A stretch of 64,000 bases of DNA from Gammaproteobacteria bacterium (lineage in GTDB: Bacteria; Pseudomonadota; Gammaproteobacteria; Steroidobacterales; Steroidobacteraceae): NCBI GenBank assembly GCA_025359205.1, contig JANYHD010000026.1, positions 95,871 through 159,870 of the forward strand. The letters run 5' to 3'. Under the pieces are notes generated by a model, which did not search any database, was not told the origin of the DNA, and saw nothing but the letters and a program-made list of their open reading frames with translations. This document shows, piece after piece, positions 17,083-26,505 of this stretch. Every line of letters starts with the position of its first letter. Within the stretch, counting starts at the first letter, position 1. The translations under genes were made by a program, and so were the position numbers.

Positions 17083-17088
17083 AGTATA
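17083..17088 (-). promoter_or_regulatory. -10 hexamer 7 bases ahead of ubiG
   Basis: On the minus strand TATACT is followed by GCAGAGG and then the ubiG ATG at 17075. The AGAGG abuts the ATG, too close for a normal ribosome site, so the message may be leaderless. Confidence 0.4.
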
Positions 17089-17138
17089 ACGAGTGGCCCG
17101 CGCCGGTGCGGCCCGCGCTGCCCGGCGCTCGCCGGTGT

Positions 17139-17146
17139 GCTAGACT
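17139..17146 (+). promoter_or_regulatory. putative promoter -10 of gyrA and the supraoperon
   Basis: The sequence GTGTGCTAGACT offers a -10-like TAGACT at 17141-17146 preceded by a TG at short distance. The leader to the gyrA ATG (17173) would be about 20 bases and contains ATAGG as a weak ribosome site. No good -35 is seen. Confidence 0.3.
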
Positions 17147-17172
17147 TTCGCGGCTAAAAACATAGGTTTAAC

Positions 17173-19797
17173 ATGATGGAAGTCGCGCGCGAAATCCTGC
17201 CGGTCAACCTCGAAGACGAGATGCGCCAGTCGTATCTCGACTACGCGATGAGCGTGATCGTCGGTCGCGCGCTGCCGGACGTGCGCGACGGGCTCAAGCC
17301 CGTGCACCGGCGCGTGCTGCACGCCATGCGCGAGCTCGGCAACGATTACAACAAGCCCTACAAGAAGTCCGCGCGCGTGGTCGGCGACGTGATCGGCAAG
17401 TACCACCCGCACGGCGACACGGCGGTGTACGACACGATCGTGCGCATGGCGCAGGAATTCTCGATGCGCTACATCCTGGTCGACGGCCAGGGCAACTTCG
17501 GTTCGGTCGACGGCGACGCGCCGGCGGCGATGCGCTACACCGAAGTGCGCATGTCGAAGCTGGCGCACGAACTGCTGGCCGACATCGACAAGGAAACCGT
17601 CGATTTCGTGGCGAACTACGACGAGTCGGAGACCGAACCTTCGGTCATGCCGACGAAAGTGCCAAACCTGCTGGTCAATGGTTCTTCGGGCATCGCGGTC
17701 GGCATGGCGACCAATATCCCGCCGCACAATCTCACCGAGATCGTCACCGCCTGCCTGGCGCTGCTCGACGACCCGTCCATCACGCTGGTCGGTCTGATGC
17801 AGATCGTGCCGGGGCCTGACTTCCCGACCGGCGGCATCATCAACGGCGCACAGGAAATCGCTACGGCCTACAAGAGTGGCCGCGGGCGCCTCTCGATCCG
17901 CGCACGCGCGAGCATCGAGGAGATCGACGGCAAGAGCGGCCGGCAGGCGATCATCGTCACCGAGCTGCCCTATCAGGTCAACAAGGCGCGCCTGATCGAG
18001 CGCATCGCGGACCTGGTGCGCGAGAAGCTGCTCGACGGCATTGCCCAGGACGGGTTGCGCGACGAGTCTGACAAGGACGGCATGCGCATCGTCGTCGAAC
18101 TCAAGCGCGGCGAAGTGGCCGAAATAGTGCTCAACAATCTCTATGCCCAGACGCCGATGGAAACGGTGTTCGGCATCAACATGGTTGCGCTCCAGGACGG
18201 GCAGCCCAAGCTGATGGGCCTGCGCGAGCTGCTCGAAGCCTTCCTGCGCCATCGCCGCGAAGTGGTCACGCGCCGCACGGTGTACGACCTGCGCAAGGCG
18301 CGTGAGCGCGCCCACGTACTCGAGGGCCTGGCGGTTGCGCTCGCGAACATCGATGCAATCATCGCGCTCATCAAGGCCTCGCCGTCACCCGCCGAGGCGC
18401 GTGCCGGATTGATGGACCGTGACTGGCAGCCCGGCGCCGTGGCGGCGATGCTCGAGCGTGCCGGCCCCACGGCCACGCGGCCGGACGGCCTAGCCGACGA
18501 GTTCGGGCTCAGCGCGCGCGGCTATCGGCTGAGCGAAGTGCAGGCCCAGGCCATACTCGACATGCGCCTGCACCGGCTTACGGGCCTTGAGCAGGACAAG
18601 ATCGTCGCTGAATACCGCGAGCTGCTGGAGCGGGTGCTCGACCTGTCGGAAATTCTGTCGCACCCGGCGCGGCTGACAGCCGTGATCCGTGCCGAACTGG
18701 TCGAGATCCGCGAGGCCTACGGCGATGCGCGCCGCACCGAGATCAGCCGCGATCATCTCAACCTGTCCACCGAAGATCTGATCGAGCCACAGGACGTGGT
18801 GGTGACGCTCTCGCATGCCGGCTACGCCAAGGCCCAGCCGGTGTCCGACTACCAGGCGCAGCGCCGCGGCGGGCGCGGTAAATCGGCGACCGCGGTGCGC
18901 GACGAGGATTTCATCGAGAAGTTCTTCATCGCGCATACACACGACACGCTGCTGTGCTTCTCCAATCGCGGCAAGGTCTATTGGTTGCGGGTGTTTGAGT
19001 TGCCGCAGGCCGGGCGCGGCTCGCGCGGCAAGCCGATCGTGAACCTGCTGCCGCTCGAAGACGGTGAAAAGATCAATGCGCTGCTGCCGGTCAAGCAGTT
19101 TGACGAGCAACACTTTGTGTTCATGGCCACCAGCCTCGGCACCGTCAAGAAGACGCCACTCACTTCTTTCTCGCGCCCGCGCACTTCCGGAATCATCGCC
19201 GTGGACCTGAACGACGACGACCGCCTGGTGGGCGTGGCGCTCACCGATGGCACGCGCGAGATCCTGCTGTGCACCAGCGGTGGCAAGGCGATCCGCTTCC
19301 ATGAGGAAGAGGTGCGCCCCATGGGCCGCGACGCCGCCGGCGTGCGCGGCGTGCGCCTCGGTGACGACCAGCGCCTGATCGCGCTGATCGCGCTCGGCGA
19401 GGGCCACATTCTCACGGCCTCGGAATACGGTTATGGCAAACTGACCCCGCTTGATGAGTTTCCTGCGCACAACCGCGGTGGCCAGGGCGTCATCGCACTG
19501 CAGACCACCGAACGCAATGGCAACACGGTCGCGGCACTGCAAGTGGCGTCGGCGCACGAACTGATGCTGGTCAGTTCCACCGGCACGCTGGTGCGCACGC
19601 CGGTCAGCGACATTTCGATCGTCGGCCGCAACACCCAGGGCGTGCGGCTGATCCGCCTGGCAGAGGGCGAGCGGCTCACGGGCATAGAGCGCGTCGAGGG
19701 CCTCGAGAGCGGCGAAGGCGAAGATGCCGGCGAGGGCGCCGGGCCTGATGCTGCGCCTGCCGGTGAGGGCGACAGCCCGAGCGGCATCACGGATTAG
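17173..19797 (+). CDS. gyrA: DNA gyrase subunit A
   Basis: 874 aa, the DNA-cleaving subunit of gyrase. Numbering is the same as in E. coli: the catalytic tyrosine is Y122 in RYTEVR. The quinolone-determining region reads [11 protein letters not shown], with Thr83 and Asp87. The C-terminal beta-pinwheel includes the GyrA box QRRGGRG ([10 protein letters not shown]), needed for wrapping DNA. The last 30 residues form an acidic Gly/Glu/Asp tail. The first of two adjacent ATG codons (17173) gives the E. coli register. It heads a co-directional run through ihfB, with serC starting 20 bp after its stop. Confidence 0.98.
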   Translation: MMEVAREILPVNLEDEMRQSYLDYAMSVIVGRALPDVRDGLKPVHRRVLHAMRELGNDYNKPYKKSARVVGDVIGKYHPHGDTAVYDTIVRMAQEFSMRYILVDGQGNFGSVDGDAPAAMRYTEVRMSKLAHELLADIDKETVDFVANYDESETEPSVMPTKVPNLLVNGSSGIAVGMATNIPPHNLTEIVTACLALLDDPSITLVGLMQIVPGPDFPTGGIINGAQEIATAYKSGRGRLSIRARASIEEIDGKSGRQAIIVTELPYQVNKARLIERIADLVREKLLDGIAQDGLRDESDKDGMRIVVELKRGEVAEIVLNNLYAQTPMETVFGINMVALQDGQPKLMGLRELLEAFLRHRREVVTRRTVYDLRKARERAHVLEGLAVALANIDAIIALIKASPSPAEARAGLMDRDWQPGAVAAMLERAGPTATRPDGLADEFGLSARGYRLSEVQAQAILDMRLHRLTGLEQDKIVAEYRELLERVLDLSEILSHPARLTAVIRAELVEIREAYGDARRTEISRDHLNLSTEDLIEPQDVVVTLSHAGYAKAQPVSDYQAQRRGGRGKSATAVRDEDFIEKFFIAHTHDTLLCFSNRGKVYWLRVFELPQAGRGSRGKPIVNLLPLEDGEKINALLPVKQFDEQHFVFMATSLGTVKKTPLTSFSRPRTSGIIAVDLNDDDRLVGVALTDGTREILLCTSGGKAIRFHEEEVRPMGRDAAGVRGVRLGDDQRLIALIALGEGHILTASEYGYGKLTPLDEFPAHNRGGQGVIALQTTERNGNTVAALQVASAHELMLVSSTGTLVRTPVSDISIVGRNTQGVRLIRLAEGERLTGIERVEGLESGEGEDAGEGAGPDAAPAGEGDSPSGITD

Positions 19798-19806
19798 TTT
19801 CAGACT

Positions 19807-19820
19807 GAGGTTTCCCCTTG
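19807..19820 (+). promoter_or_regulatory. ribosome-binding site that fixes the serC TTG start
   Basis: GAGG at 19807-19810 lies seven bases before TTG at 19818. No ATG near this position would give the conserved MRVYNFSPGPAVLP N-terminus, so the TTG is the start. Confidence 0.6.
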
Positions 19821-20894
19821 CGCGTCTACAATTTCTCCCCGGGGCCGGCGGTATTGCCGCGTGAAGTGCTGGAGCAGGCCCGCGACGAGCTGCTCGACTG
19901 GCGTGGCGGTGGCATGTCGGTGATGGAGGTCAGCCATCGTGGCAAGGCCTTCGTCGCCTGCGCTGCCGCAGCGGAAGCGGATCTGCGCGAATTGCTGGCC
20001 ATACCTTCGAATTACAAAGTGCTGTTCATGCAGGGCGGGGCGACGCTGCAGTTCGCCGCGATTCCGCTGAATCTCACTGCGCCCGACAGCGTGGTCGACT
20101 ACGTCAACACGGGCCATTGGTCGAAGAAGGCCGCCGGCGAGGCGCAGCGTTACTGCCAGCTCAACATGGCGGCTGACGCAGCCGGCAGCAAGTATTGCGA
20201 CGTGCCTGCGCGGGCGGACTGGCGACTCACGCCAGGCGCCGCCTACCTGCATTACACGCCCAACGAGACCATCGGCGGGGTCGAGTTCCACTACGTGCCG
20301 GACTCACCCGCGCCGCTCGTCGCGGACATGTCTTCGACGATCCTGTCGCGACCGATCGACGTCAGCCGCTACGGGCTGATCTACGCGGGCGCGCAGAAGA
20401 ACATCGGCCCGGCTGGCCTGTGCGTCGTCATCGTGCGCGACGACCTGCTGGGCCGGGCACGCAGCTCGACCCCGTCGGTGCTCGATTACAAGCTGGTGGC
20501 GGACGACAACTCGATGCTCAACACGCCGCCGACCTTTGCCTGGTATTTCGCCGGCCTGGTGTTCAAGTGGCTGAAGCGCCATGGCGGCCTCAAGCGCATG
20601 GGCGAGATCAACCAGGCCAAGGCCGCGAGCCTGTACCACGCCATCGACGAATCCAGTTTCTACCGCAATCCAGTGGCACCTGGGTACCGCTCGTGGATGA
20701 ACGTTCCCTTCACGTTGGCGAAACCCGAACTGGACCAGACCTTTATCGCCGAGGCCCGCGCCGCCGGCCTCGTCAACCTCGAGGGTCACCGCTCGGTCGG
20801 CGGCATGCGCGCCAGTCTCTACAACGCTCTGCCGGCCGAGGGCGTTGCGGCCCTGGTCGAATTCATGCGCGATTTCGCCCGGCGCAACGGCTGA
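19818..20894 (+). CDS. serC: phosphoserine aminotransferase
   Basis: 358 aa class V PLP aminotransferase of serine (and pyridoxal phosphate) synthesis. N-terminal RVYNFSPGPAVLP and GGGMSVMEVSHRGK are diagnostic; the PLP lysine is in YAGAQKNIGPAG, and the C-terminus has NLEGHRSVGGMRASLYNA. TTG start with GAGG seven bases upstream. It follows gyrA by 20 bp and precedes serA by 11 bp, so the two serine-pathway enzymes are made together. Confidence 0.97.
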   Translation: MRVYNFSPGPAVLPREVLEQARDELLDWRGGGMSVMEVSHRGKAFVACAAAAEADLRELLAIPSNYKVLFMQGGATLQFAAIPLNLTAPDSVVDYVNTGHWSKKAAGEAQRYCQLNMAADAAGSKYCDVPARADWRLTPGAAYLHYTPNETIGGVEFHYVPDSPAPLVADMSSTILSRPIDVSRYGLIYAGAQKNIGPAGLCVVIVRDDLLGRARSSTPSVLDYKLVADDNSMLNTPPTFAWYFAGLVFKWLKRHGGLKRMGEINQAKAASLYHAIDESSFYRNPVAPGYRSWMNVPFTLAKPELDQTFIAEARAAGLVNLEGHRSVGGMRASLYNALPAEGVAALVEFMRDFARRNG

Positions 20895-20905
20895 GACTGG
20901 AACCC

Positions 20906-22087
20906 ATGAGCTACCGAATCCTCAAACTCAACAGCATCAGCGTCCGCGGCCTGGAGAAACTCCCGCGCGAGCGTTTCGAAGTGGCCTCCGAGCTCAACAA
21001 CCCGCACGGCGTGCTGGTGCGTTCGGCCGACATGCACAAGCTCCCGATACCCGATTCGCTCCTCGCTGTCGCGCGCGCCGGGGCCGGCACCAACAACATC
21101 CCGGTGGCAGCACTCAGTGCGCGCGGCATCCCCGTGTTCAACGCTCCGGGCGCCAACGCCAACGCGGTGAAGGAGCTGGTGCTGGCTGGCCTGTTCCTGG
21201 CGGCGCGCAACATCTGCCAGGCCTGGAATTTCGCCCGCTCGCTCGAAGGCGACGATGCTGCCATCGACGCGGCGGTGGAAAAGGGCAAGAAGGCCTTCGT
21301 CGGCTTTGAATTACCAGGGCGTACCCTCGCAGTGGTCGGCCTGGGAGCAATAGGCGTCGAAGTGGCCAACGCTGCGCAATCACTCGGCATGCAGGTGCTC
21401 GGCTACGATCCGCAGATCACCGTCCAACGCGCCTGGCAGCTGTCGGCCTCGGTGCAGCAGGCACTTTCGCTCGACGACCTGTTCGCGCGCGCCGACTTGG
21501 TCAGCGTGCACGTGCCGATCAACGCGCACACCCGTGGCCTGGTCAATGCCGCACGCCTCAAACTCATGCGCCCGGGCGGAGTGCTGTTGAATTTCGCGCG
21601 CGCCCCGATCGTCGAGGAGGCCGACGTGGTGGCTGCGCTCGACAGCGGCCACTTGCACGCCTACGTGTGTGATTTTCCGACCCGTGCATTGAAGCTTCAT
21701 CCACGCGCCATCACGCTGCCGCACCTGGGCGCTTCCACCGGCGAGGCCGAGGAAAACTGCGCGGCCATGGCGGCGGAGACGCTGCGCGACTTCCTCGAGA
21801 ACGGCAACATCCGCAATTGCGTGAATTTTCCCGAGGCCCTGTTGCCGCGCGTGCCAGGCAAGACACGCCTGGCAATCGCCAACAGCAACGTGCCGAACAT
21901 GGTGGGCCAGATTTCCACCTGCCTCGCCAGCGCCAACATCAATATCGCCGACCTGCTCAATAAATCGCGCGGCGAACTGGCCTACACGCTGATCGACACC
22001 GACGGCGGCGTCGACGAAACCCTGGTCGGGAAGCTGCGCCGTATTGACGGTGTGTTGTCGGCGCGCATCGTGCACGAGCAGCCGTAG
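20906..22087 (+). CDS. serA: D-3-phosphoglycerate dehydrogenase with ACT domain
   Basis: 393 aa. D-2-hydroxyacid dehydrogenase fold: the substrate part begins ILKLNSISVRGLEKLP, the NAD site is VVGLGAIGVEVANAAQSLGM, the substrate Arg is in LLNFARAPIVEE, and the catalytic His in LPHLGAST. The C-terminal 75 residues form an ACT domain (IANSNVPNMVGQISTCLA ... RIDGVLSARIV), expected to bind serine for feedback inhibition. The open frame extends far upstream over serC, but the ATG at 20906 gives the conserved N-terminus. Placement between serC and pheA is uncommon in the gyrA-serC-pheA supraoperon. Confidence 0.94.
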   Translation: MSYRILKLNSISVRGLEKLPRERFEVASELNNPHGVLVRSADMHKLPIPDSLLAVARAGAGTNNIPVAALSARGIPVFNAPGANANAVKELVLAGLFLAARNICQAWNFARSLEGDDAAIDAAVEKGKKAFVGFELPGRTLAVVGLGAIGVEVANAAQSLGMQVLGYDPQITVQRAWQLSASVQQALSLDDLFARADLVSVHVPINAHTRGLVNAARLKLMRPGGVLLNFARAPIVEEADVVAALDSGHLHAYVCDFPTRALKLHPRAITLPHLGASTGEAEENCAAMAAETLRDFLENGNIRNCVNFPEALLPRVPGKTRLAIANSNVPNMVGQISTCLASANINIADLLNKSRGELAYTLIDTDGGVDETLVGKLRRIDGVLSARIVHEQP

Positions 22088-22090
22088 CGC

Positions 22091-23233
22091 GTGGCGACGC
22101 GAGGTAAATCCAGGGCAGGTGGCATGCCCAAGGCGGGCGGCAAGGCAGGAGCGACCTCGCTCGCGGCGATTCGCACCGAGATCGACGCGCTTGACCAGCA
22201 GCTGCAGACGCTGATCAACCGCCGCGCGCTGCTCGCGCAGCAGGTTGGCGTATCAAAGCACGCGGCCGGGCACACGGTCGATTTCTACCGGCCCGAACGC
22301 GAGGCCGAGGTGCTGCGCGCCGCACTCGAGCGCAATCACGGCCCGCTGCGCAACGAAGAGATCGCGCGGCTGTTCCGCGAGATCATGTCGGCCTGCCTCG
22401 CCCAGCAGGAGCCGCTCAAGGTGGCATTCCTGGGACCTGAGGGCACCTACACGCAGGCCGCGGTGTACAAGCACTTCGGCCATTCAGTGCGCGCGCTGGC
22501 GCTCGGCACCAGCGACGAGGTGTTCCACGAGGTCGAGGCGGGCAACGCCGACTTCGGCGTGGTCGCGGTCGAGAATTCGAGCGAAGGCACGGTCACCCAC
22601 ACGCTCGATCGCATGGTGAGCAGTCCGCTGCACATCTGCGGCGAGGTCGAACTGCGCATCCGTCACTGCCTGATGGGCCGCATGGAATCACTCGCGGGTA
22701 TTGCCCGGGTCTGCGCGCATGCGCAGGCGCTGGCGCAGTGCCGTGGCTGGCTGGATGAGAACCTGCCGGATGCCGAGCGCGTGCCGGTGAGCAGCAATGC
22801 CGAGGGCGCGCGCCGCGCGCGCGACGAGAACGGCACTGCGGCAATCGCCGGTGAAACGGCCGCCGAGGTCTACAGCCTGCGGCTACTGGTGAACGAGATC
22901 GAAGACCGCGCCGACAACACCACGCGCTTCCTGGTCATCGGGCGCAAGCTTCTCGAGCGCAGCGGTGCGGACAAGACCACGCTGCTGGTGTCGACCAGCA
23001 GCACGGCCGCCCCTGGCGCACTGCACCGGCTGCTCGAGCCGCTGGCCACGAACCGCATCAGCATGACGCGCATCGAATCGCGCCCTTCGCAGCGCGGCAA
23101 GTGGCACTACGTATTCTTCATCGATATCGAGGGGCACGTGAGCGACCGCCCGGTCGCGCGCGCGCTCAAGAGCCTGAAGGCGCGCGCCTCGCTGTTCCGG
23201 ATCATTGGTTCCTATCCGCGCTCGGTCCTGTGA
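22091..23233 (+). CDS. pheA: bifunctional chorismate mutase / prephenate dehydratase
   Basis: 380 aa. After a Gly/Ala/Lys-rich lead, the AroQ chorismate mutase domain spans about 18-105 (LAAIRTEIDALDQQLQTLINRR), the prephenate dehydratase domain about 115-290 (VAFLGPEGTYTQAA ... NTTRFLVIG), and the regulatory ACT domain follows with GALHRLLEPLA and IESRPS, the phenylalanine-binding motif. It converts chorismate to phenylpyruvate. Start is GTG 22091 (3 bp after serA) or ATG 22124, eleven codons later; the chorismate mutase domain is complete with either. Confidence 0.96.
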   Translation: MATRGKSRAGGMPKAGGKAGATSLAAIRTEIDALDQQLQTLINRRALLAQQVGVSKHAAGHTVDFYRPEREAEVLRAALERNHGPLRNEEIARLFREIMSACLAQQEPLKVAFLGPEGTYTQAAVYKHFGHSVRALALGTSDEVFHEVEAGNADFGVVAVENSSEGTVTHTLDRMVSSPLHICGEVELRIRHCLMGRMESLAGIARVCAHAQALAQCRGWLDENLPDAERVPVSSNAEGARRARDENGTAAIAGETAAEVYSLRLLVNEIEDRADNTTRFLVIGRKLLERSGADKTTLLVSTSSTAAPGALHRLLEPLATNRISMTRIESRPSQRGKWHYVFFIDIEGHVSDRPVARALKSLKARASLFRIIGSYPRSVL

Positions 23234-23234
23234 C

Positions 23235-24380
23235 GTGAGCGCGCAGGGCAGCGGCGCGGCGGCGCACCCCGGGCAGCTGGCCACGGCGGCCGTGCGCGCG
23301 CTCTCGCCCTACGTGCCCGGCAAGCCCATCAGCGAACTCGAGCGCGAGTACGGCGTCACCGACATCGTCAAGCTGGCATCGAACGAAAATCCATACGGAC
23401 CCAGCCCGGCAGCCATCGCCGCCATGCACGCCGCCGTAGCTTCCGCCTGGCTGTATCCCGACGGCAGTGCGCATGAACTGAAGCAGGCCCTTGCCGTCCA
23501 TCTCGAGGTTCCCGCGCCCTGGTTGACGGTGGGCAATGGCTCGAACGAGCTGCTGCTGATGCTGGCCGAAACTTTCCTGAATGCGCAGTGCAGCGCGGTG
23601 TGCTCGCAATACGGTTTCGCCATCTACCCGCTGGTGATTCGCGCGACCGGCGCGGCCTGCCTCGAGGCCGCTGCCCATCCGCCCGCGGCGGCGATGCCCT
23701 ACGGGCATGACCTGGCAGCCATGGCGCGTGCGGTACGCCCGGACACCAGGCTCGTGTTCATCGCCAACCCGAACAACCCAACGGGCACCTGGGTTGATCA
23801 CGAGGCGCTGCGGTCCTTCATCGAAGCCGTGCCCGCCCACGCACTGGTGGTGCTCGACGAGGCCTACTACGAGTTCGCGACGCTCAGCGGTTGCCCGAGC
23901 GTCCTGCCGTGGGTAGCCGACCATCCCAATCTCATCATGCTGCGCACCTTCAGCAAGGGCTACGGACTCGCGGGTCTGCGCGTCGGCTATGCGGTATCGC
24001 ATCCTGAGGTGGCCGACGCCATGAATCGCTATCGGCCGGCTTTCAACGTGAGCAACGTGGCGCAGTCCGCCGCGATCGCCGCGCTCGGCGACCAGGAGCA
24101 CGTGCAGGTCGCGGCCCGGCGCATCGTGGCCGAGCGCGAGCGCATGGCGGCCGCACTGCGCGCGCTGGGCGTGCCGGTTGCGCCCTCCGCCGGCAATTTC
24201 CTGATGGTCGAGGCCGGCGCAGACGCACCCCGGATCTACGATCAGTTGCTGCGCGGCGGTGTGATCGTGCGGCCCATCGGTGGCTACGGCCTGCCGCGGC
24301 ACCTGCGCGTCTCGGTCGGATTGCCGGAACAGAATGAGCGGCTGCTGCGGCTCCTCGGACCATTGTTGCCGGGCCGTTGA
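23235..24380 (+). CDS. hisC: histidinol-phosphate / aromatic aminotransferase
   Basis: 381 aa class I/II PLP aminotransferase. PYVPGKPISELEREYG and KLASNENPYGPSP are HisC signatures; the PLP lysine lies in TFSKGYGLAGLRVGY, with NPNNPTGTW and DEAYYEF earlier. In this chromosomal context (after pheA, before aroA) the enzyme is usually the HisC2 type that aminates phenylpyruvate, hydroxyphenylpyruvate or prephenate rather than serving only histidine synthesis; that is inference from position. The GTG at 23235 starts one base after the pheA stop, giving TGACGTGA. Confidence 0.94.
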   Translation: MSAQGSGAAAHPGQLATAAVRALSPYVPGKPISELEREYGVTDIVKLASNENPYGPSPAAIAAMHAAVASAWLYPDGSAHELKQALAVHLEVPAPWLTVGNGSNELLLMLAETFLNAQCSAVCSQYGFAIYPLVIRATGAACLEAAAHPPAAAMPYGHDLAAMARAVRPDTRLVFIANPNNPTGTWVDHEALRSFIEAVPAHALVVLDEAYYEFATLSGCPSVLPWVADHPNLIMLRTFSKGYGLAGLRVGYAVSHPEVADAMNRYRPAFNVSNVAQSAAIAALGDQEHVQVAARRIVAERERMAAALRALGVPVAPSAGNFLMVEAGADAPRIYDQLLRGGVIVRPIGGYGLPRHLRVSVGLPEQNERLLRLLGPLLPGR

Positions 24381-24381
24381 C

Positions 24382-25704
24382 GTGAACGGCGCTGTCAAGC
24401 AGATGTACAGAGCTTCACCGGTCCCGAACGTGGGCGGCACCATCCGCGTGCCCGGCGACAAGTCGATCTCGCATCGCGCATTGATGCTGGGGGGCATCGC
24501 CACCGGCGAAACGCGCGTGAGCGGGTTCCTGCAAAGCGCCGACTGCCTGGCAACCATGGCGGCGCTGCGCGCACTGGGCGTGCACATCGTTCAGCCCCGG
24601 GGCAACGAGGTGATCGTCCGGGGCGCAGGCGACGGCGGCTTACAAGCCAGTGCCACACCGCTCGACATGGGCAATGCCGGCACCGCCATGCGTCTGTCGA
24701 TGGGCCTGCTGTGCGGCCAGCGCTTCTCGAGCACGCTGGTTGGCGATGCTTCGCTGATGCAACGTCCGATGGAACGCGTGGCCAAGCCGCTGCGGCTGAT
24801 GGGCGCGCGCATCGACACGCAGAATGGCCGGCCACCCGTGATCCTGCATGGTGGCGCGAAGCTCCGCGGCATCGATTACACGCTGCCGATGGCCAGCGCG
24901 CAGGTCAAGTCCGCAATCTTGCTGGCCGGGCTGTGCTCTGAAGGCACGACCCGCGTGACCGAACCGGCTCCCACGCGCGATCACACCGAGCGTATGTTCG
25001 GCGGCTTCGGCATTGCCGTGCGGCGCGCGGGCGCCACGGTCGAACTCGCCGGTGGCCAACAGCTGCGCGGCGCCGAAATTCGGGTGCCGGGCGATTTCTC
25101 CTCGGCCGCTTTCTTCATCGTCGCGGGCTGCCTGGCCGCGCCCGATGGCCTGACCGTGCAGAGCGTGGGCATCAACCCGACACGCACCGGCCTGCTCGAC
25201 ATGCTGCGGCTGATGGGCGCACGCATCGAAGTCAGGCCGCTGCCCGATGCAGGCCCGGAACCGCTGGCCGACATCACCGTTCATGCCAGCGCGTTGCGCG
25301 GCACGGTCATTCCGCCGGACCTGGTGCCACTGGCCATCGACGAGCTGCCGATTCTGTTCATCGCGGCGGCCTGTGCCGAGGGCGAGACTGTGGTCACGGG
25401 TGCCGGCGAGTTGCGCGTGAAGGAGAGTGACCGGCTGGCGGCGATGGCGGAGGGACTCTCTGCCGTCGGCGTGCGCTGCGACCTGCTGCCGGACGGCATC
25501 CGCATCCAGGGCGGGCGGCTGCACGGCGGGCGTATCAACAGTCACGGCGACCATCGCATAGCCATGTCCTTCGCGATGGCCAGCCTGCGTGCAACCGATC
25601 CGATCGACATCGAGGACGTGGCCAATGTGGGCACATCGTTCCCCGGCTTCCCCGCGGCGGCGCGCGCCATCGGCATGCGCCTGGATGAGGCGGCCGGCCC
25701 GTGA
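24382..25704 (+). CDS. aroA: 5-enolpyruvylshikimate-3-phosphate synthase
   Basis: 440 aa from GTG 24382, or 433 aa from ATG 24403. The GTG stands one base after the hisC stop in the same TGACGTGA arrangement as at pheA/hisC. Motifs are VPGDKSISHRALMLGG, MGNAGTAMRLSMGLL, GDASLMQRPMERV, MASAQVKSAILLAGL, RDHTERMF, KESDRLAAMAEGL and GDHRIAMSFAM. The GDASL...RPM and RDHTE motifs are those of the non-enterobacterial (class II-like) branch. In Pseudomonas the AroA domain at this position is fused behind a TyrA domain; here no TyrA sequence is present. Its stop overlaps the cmk start (GTGA). Confidence 0.97.
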   Translation: MNGAVKQMYRASPVPNVGGTIRVPGDKSISHRALMLGGIATGETRVSGFLQSADCLATMAALRALGVHIVQPRGNEVIVRGAGDGGLQASATPLDMGNAGTAMRLSMGLLCGQRFSSTLVGDASLMQRPMERVAKPLRLMGARIDTQNGRPPVILHGGAKLRGIDYTLPMASAQVKSAILLAGLCSEGTTRVTEPAPTRDHTERMFGGFGIAVRRAGATVELAGGQQLRGAEIRVPGDFSSAAFFIVAGCLAAPDGLTVQSVGINPTRTGLLDMLRLMGARIEVRPLPDAGPEPLADITVHASALRGTVIPPDLVPLAIDELPILFIAAACAEGETVVTGAGELRVKESDRLAAMAEGLSAVGVRCDLLPDGIRIQGGRLHGGRINSHGDHRIAMSFAMASLRATDPIDIEDVANVGTSFPGFPAAARAIGMRLDEAAGP

Positions 25705-26384
25705 GCGCAACCGTCGTGAGCATCGACGGACCGAGCGGGGCAGGAAAGGGCACCATCAGCCGCCTGCTGGCCGGTCGACTCGGCTGGCACCTGCTCGACA
25801 GCGGCGCCCTGTACCGCCTGGTGGCCTATGCCGGCCTGCGGCAAGCCCTGGCCGCTGATGATCGCGCTGGGCACGCCCGCCTGGCACAGTCCCTGGACAG
25901 CCACTTTGGGGCCCGCGCGGACGGAAGCGAGTTGATCCTGCTCGATGGCATCGATGTCACGCAGGGGATCCGCAGTGAAGCGAGCGGCATGGGGGCCTCG
26001 CGCGTCGCTGCCTGGGCCGAGATCCGCGCTGCGCTCCTGGCCCGCCAGCGGGCCTTTGCACGCCCCCCTGGGCTGGTGGCCGACGGACGCGATATGGGCA
26101 CCATCGTTTTCCCGGCCGCTGCCCTCAAGATCTTCCTGGTGGCCACCCCCGAAGAAAGGGCCCTTAGGCGCTATAACCAGTTGAAAGGAAAGGACTCTGG
26201 TGTTAGCCTTGCCGCCCTTTCGCGCGAGATCGCGGCGCGGGACCGGCAGGATGCGACCCGCCCGGTCGCGCCGCTGGTGCCAGCGGGGGATGCCGTCGTC
26301 ATCGACTCAACCGGCCTGACCGTGGCCGAAGTGGTCGAGCGCGTCTGGCACCTCGGTGGCGAGCGCGGGTTGTGGCAGGAGTAG
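25701..26384 (+). CDS. cmk: cytidylate kinase
   Basis: 227 aa. The P-loop GPSGAGKG (residues 9-16) is followed by HLLDSGALYRLVAYAGL and, in the CMP-binding part, VADGRDMGTIVFPAAALKIFL; the lid region is RRYNQLKGKDSGVSLAALSREI. It phosphorylates CMP and dCMP. GTG start overlapping the aroA stop by 4 bp. cmk-rpsA adjacency is conserved in gammaproteobacteria. Confidence 0.97.
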   Translation: MSATVVSIDGPSGAGKGTISRLLAGRLGWHLLDSGALYRLVAYAGLRQALAADDRAGHARLAQSLDSHFGARADGSELILLDGIDVTQGIRSEASGMGASRVAAWAEIRAALLARQRAFARPPGLVADGRDMGTIVFPAAALKIFLVATPEERALRRYNQLKGKDSGVSLAALSREIAARDRQDATRPVAPLVPAGDAVVIDSTGLTVAEVVERVWHLGGERGLWQE

Positions 26385-26427
26385 AGATCGCAGGGGGGCA
26401 AGGCAGGGAGGCCGGGCCCAATCGTCA

Positions 26428-26505
26428 ATGAACCCGCGTGGCACCGGATCGTGCCTGCGGCCAACAGTGCGTGCCTCGCAAGAAGGCACGCGAGAGAAAA
26501 CATGA
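26428..26505 (+). CDS. possible 25-codon leader ORF overlapping the rpsA start
   Basis: ATG at 26428 opens a 25-residue frame ([10 protein letters not shown]...) whose TGA overlaps the rpsA ATG as ATGA, and whose last third spans the hairpin at 26469-26491. The nearest purine-rich ribosome site (GGGAGG, about 26406-26411) is some 16 bases upstream, too far to be convincing. Real expression is uncertain; it is recorded because ihfB has the same arrangement. Confidence 0.25.
   Translation: MNPRGTGSCLRPTVRASQEGTREKT
26469..26491 (+). promoter_or_regulatory. hairpin in the rpsA leader
   Basis: GCGTGCC (26469-26475) pairs perfectly with GGCACGC (26485-26491) around a nine-base loop, ending ten bases before the rpsA ATG, right beside GAGAG, the likely ribosome site. 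S1 protein of E. coli represses its own message through leader structure; this hairpin is a plausible counterpart (inference). Confidence 0.45.

Noticed and set aside
20195..20905. Long upstream in-frame extension of serA over serC
   Set aside because: The extension is Arg/Gln-rich antisense-like sequence in the wrong frame of serC; the ATG at 20906 gives the conserved SerA N-terminus.
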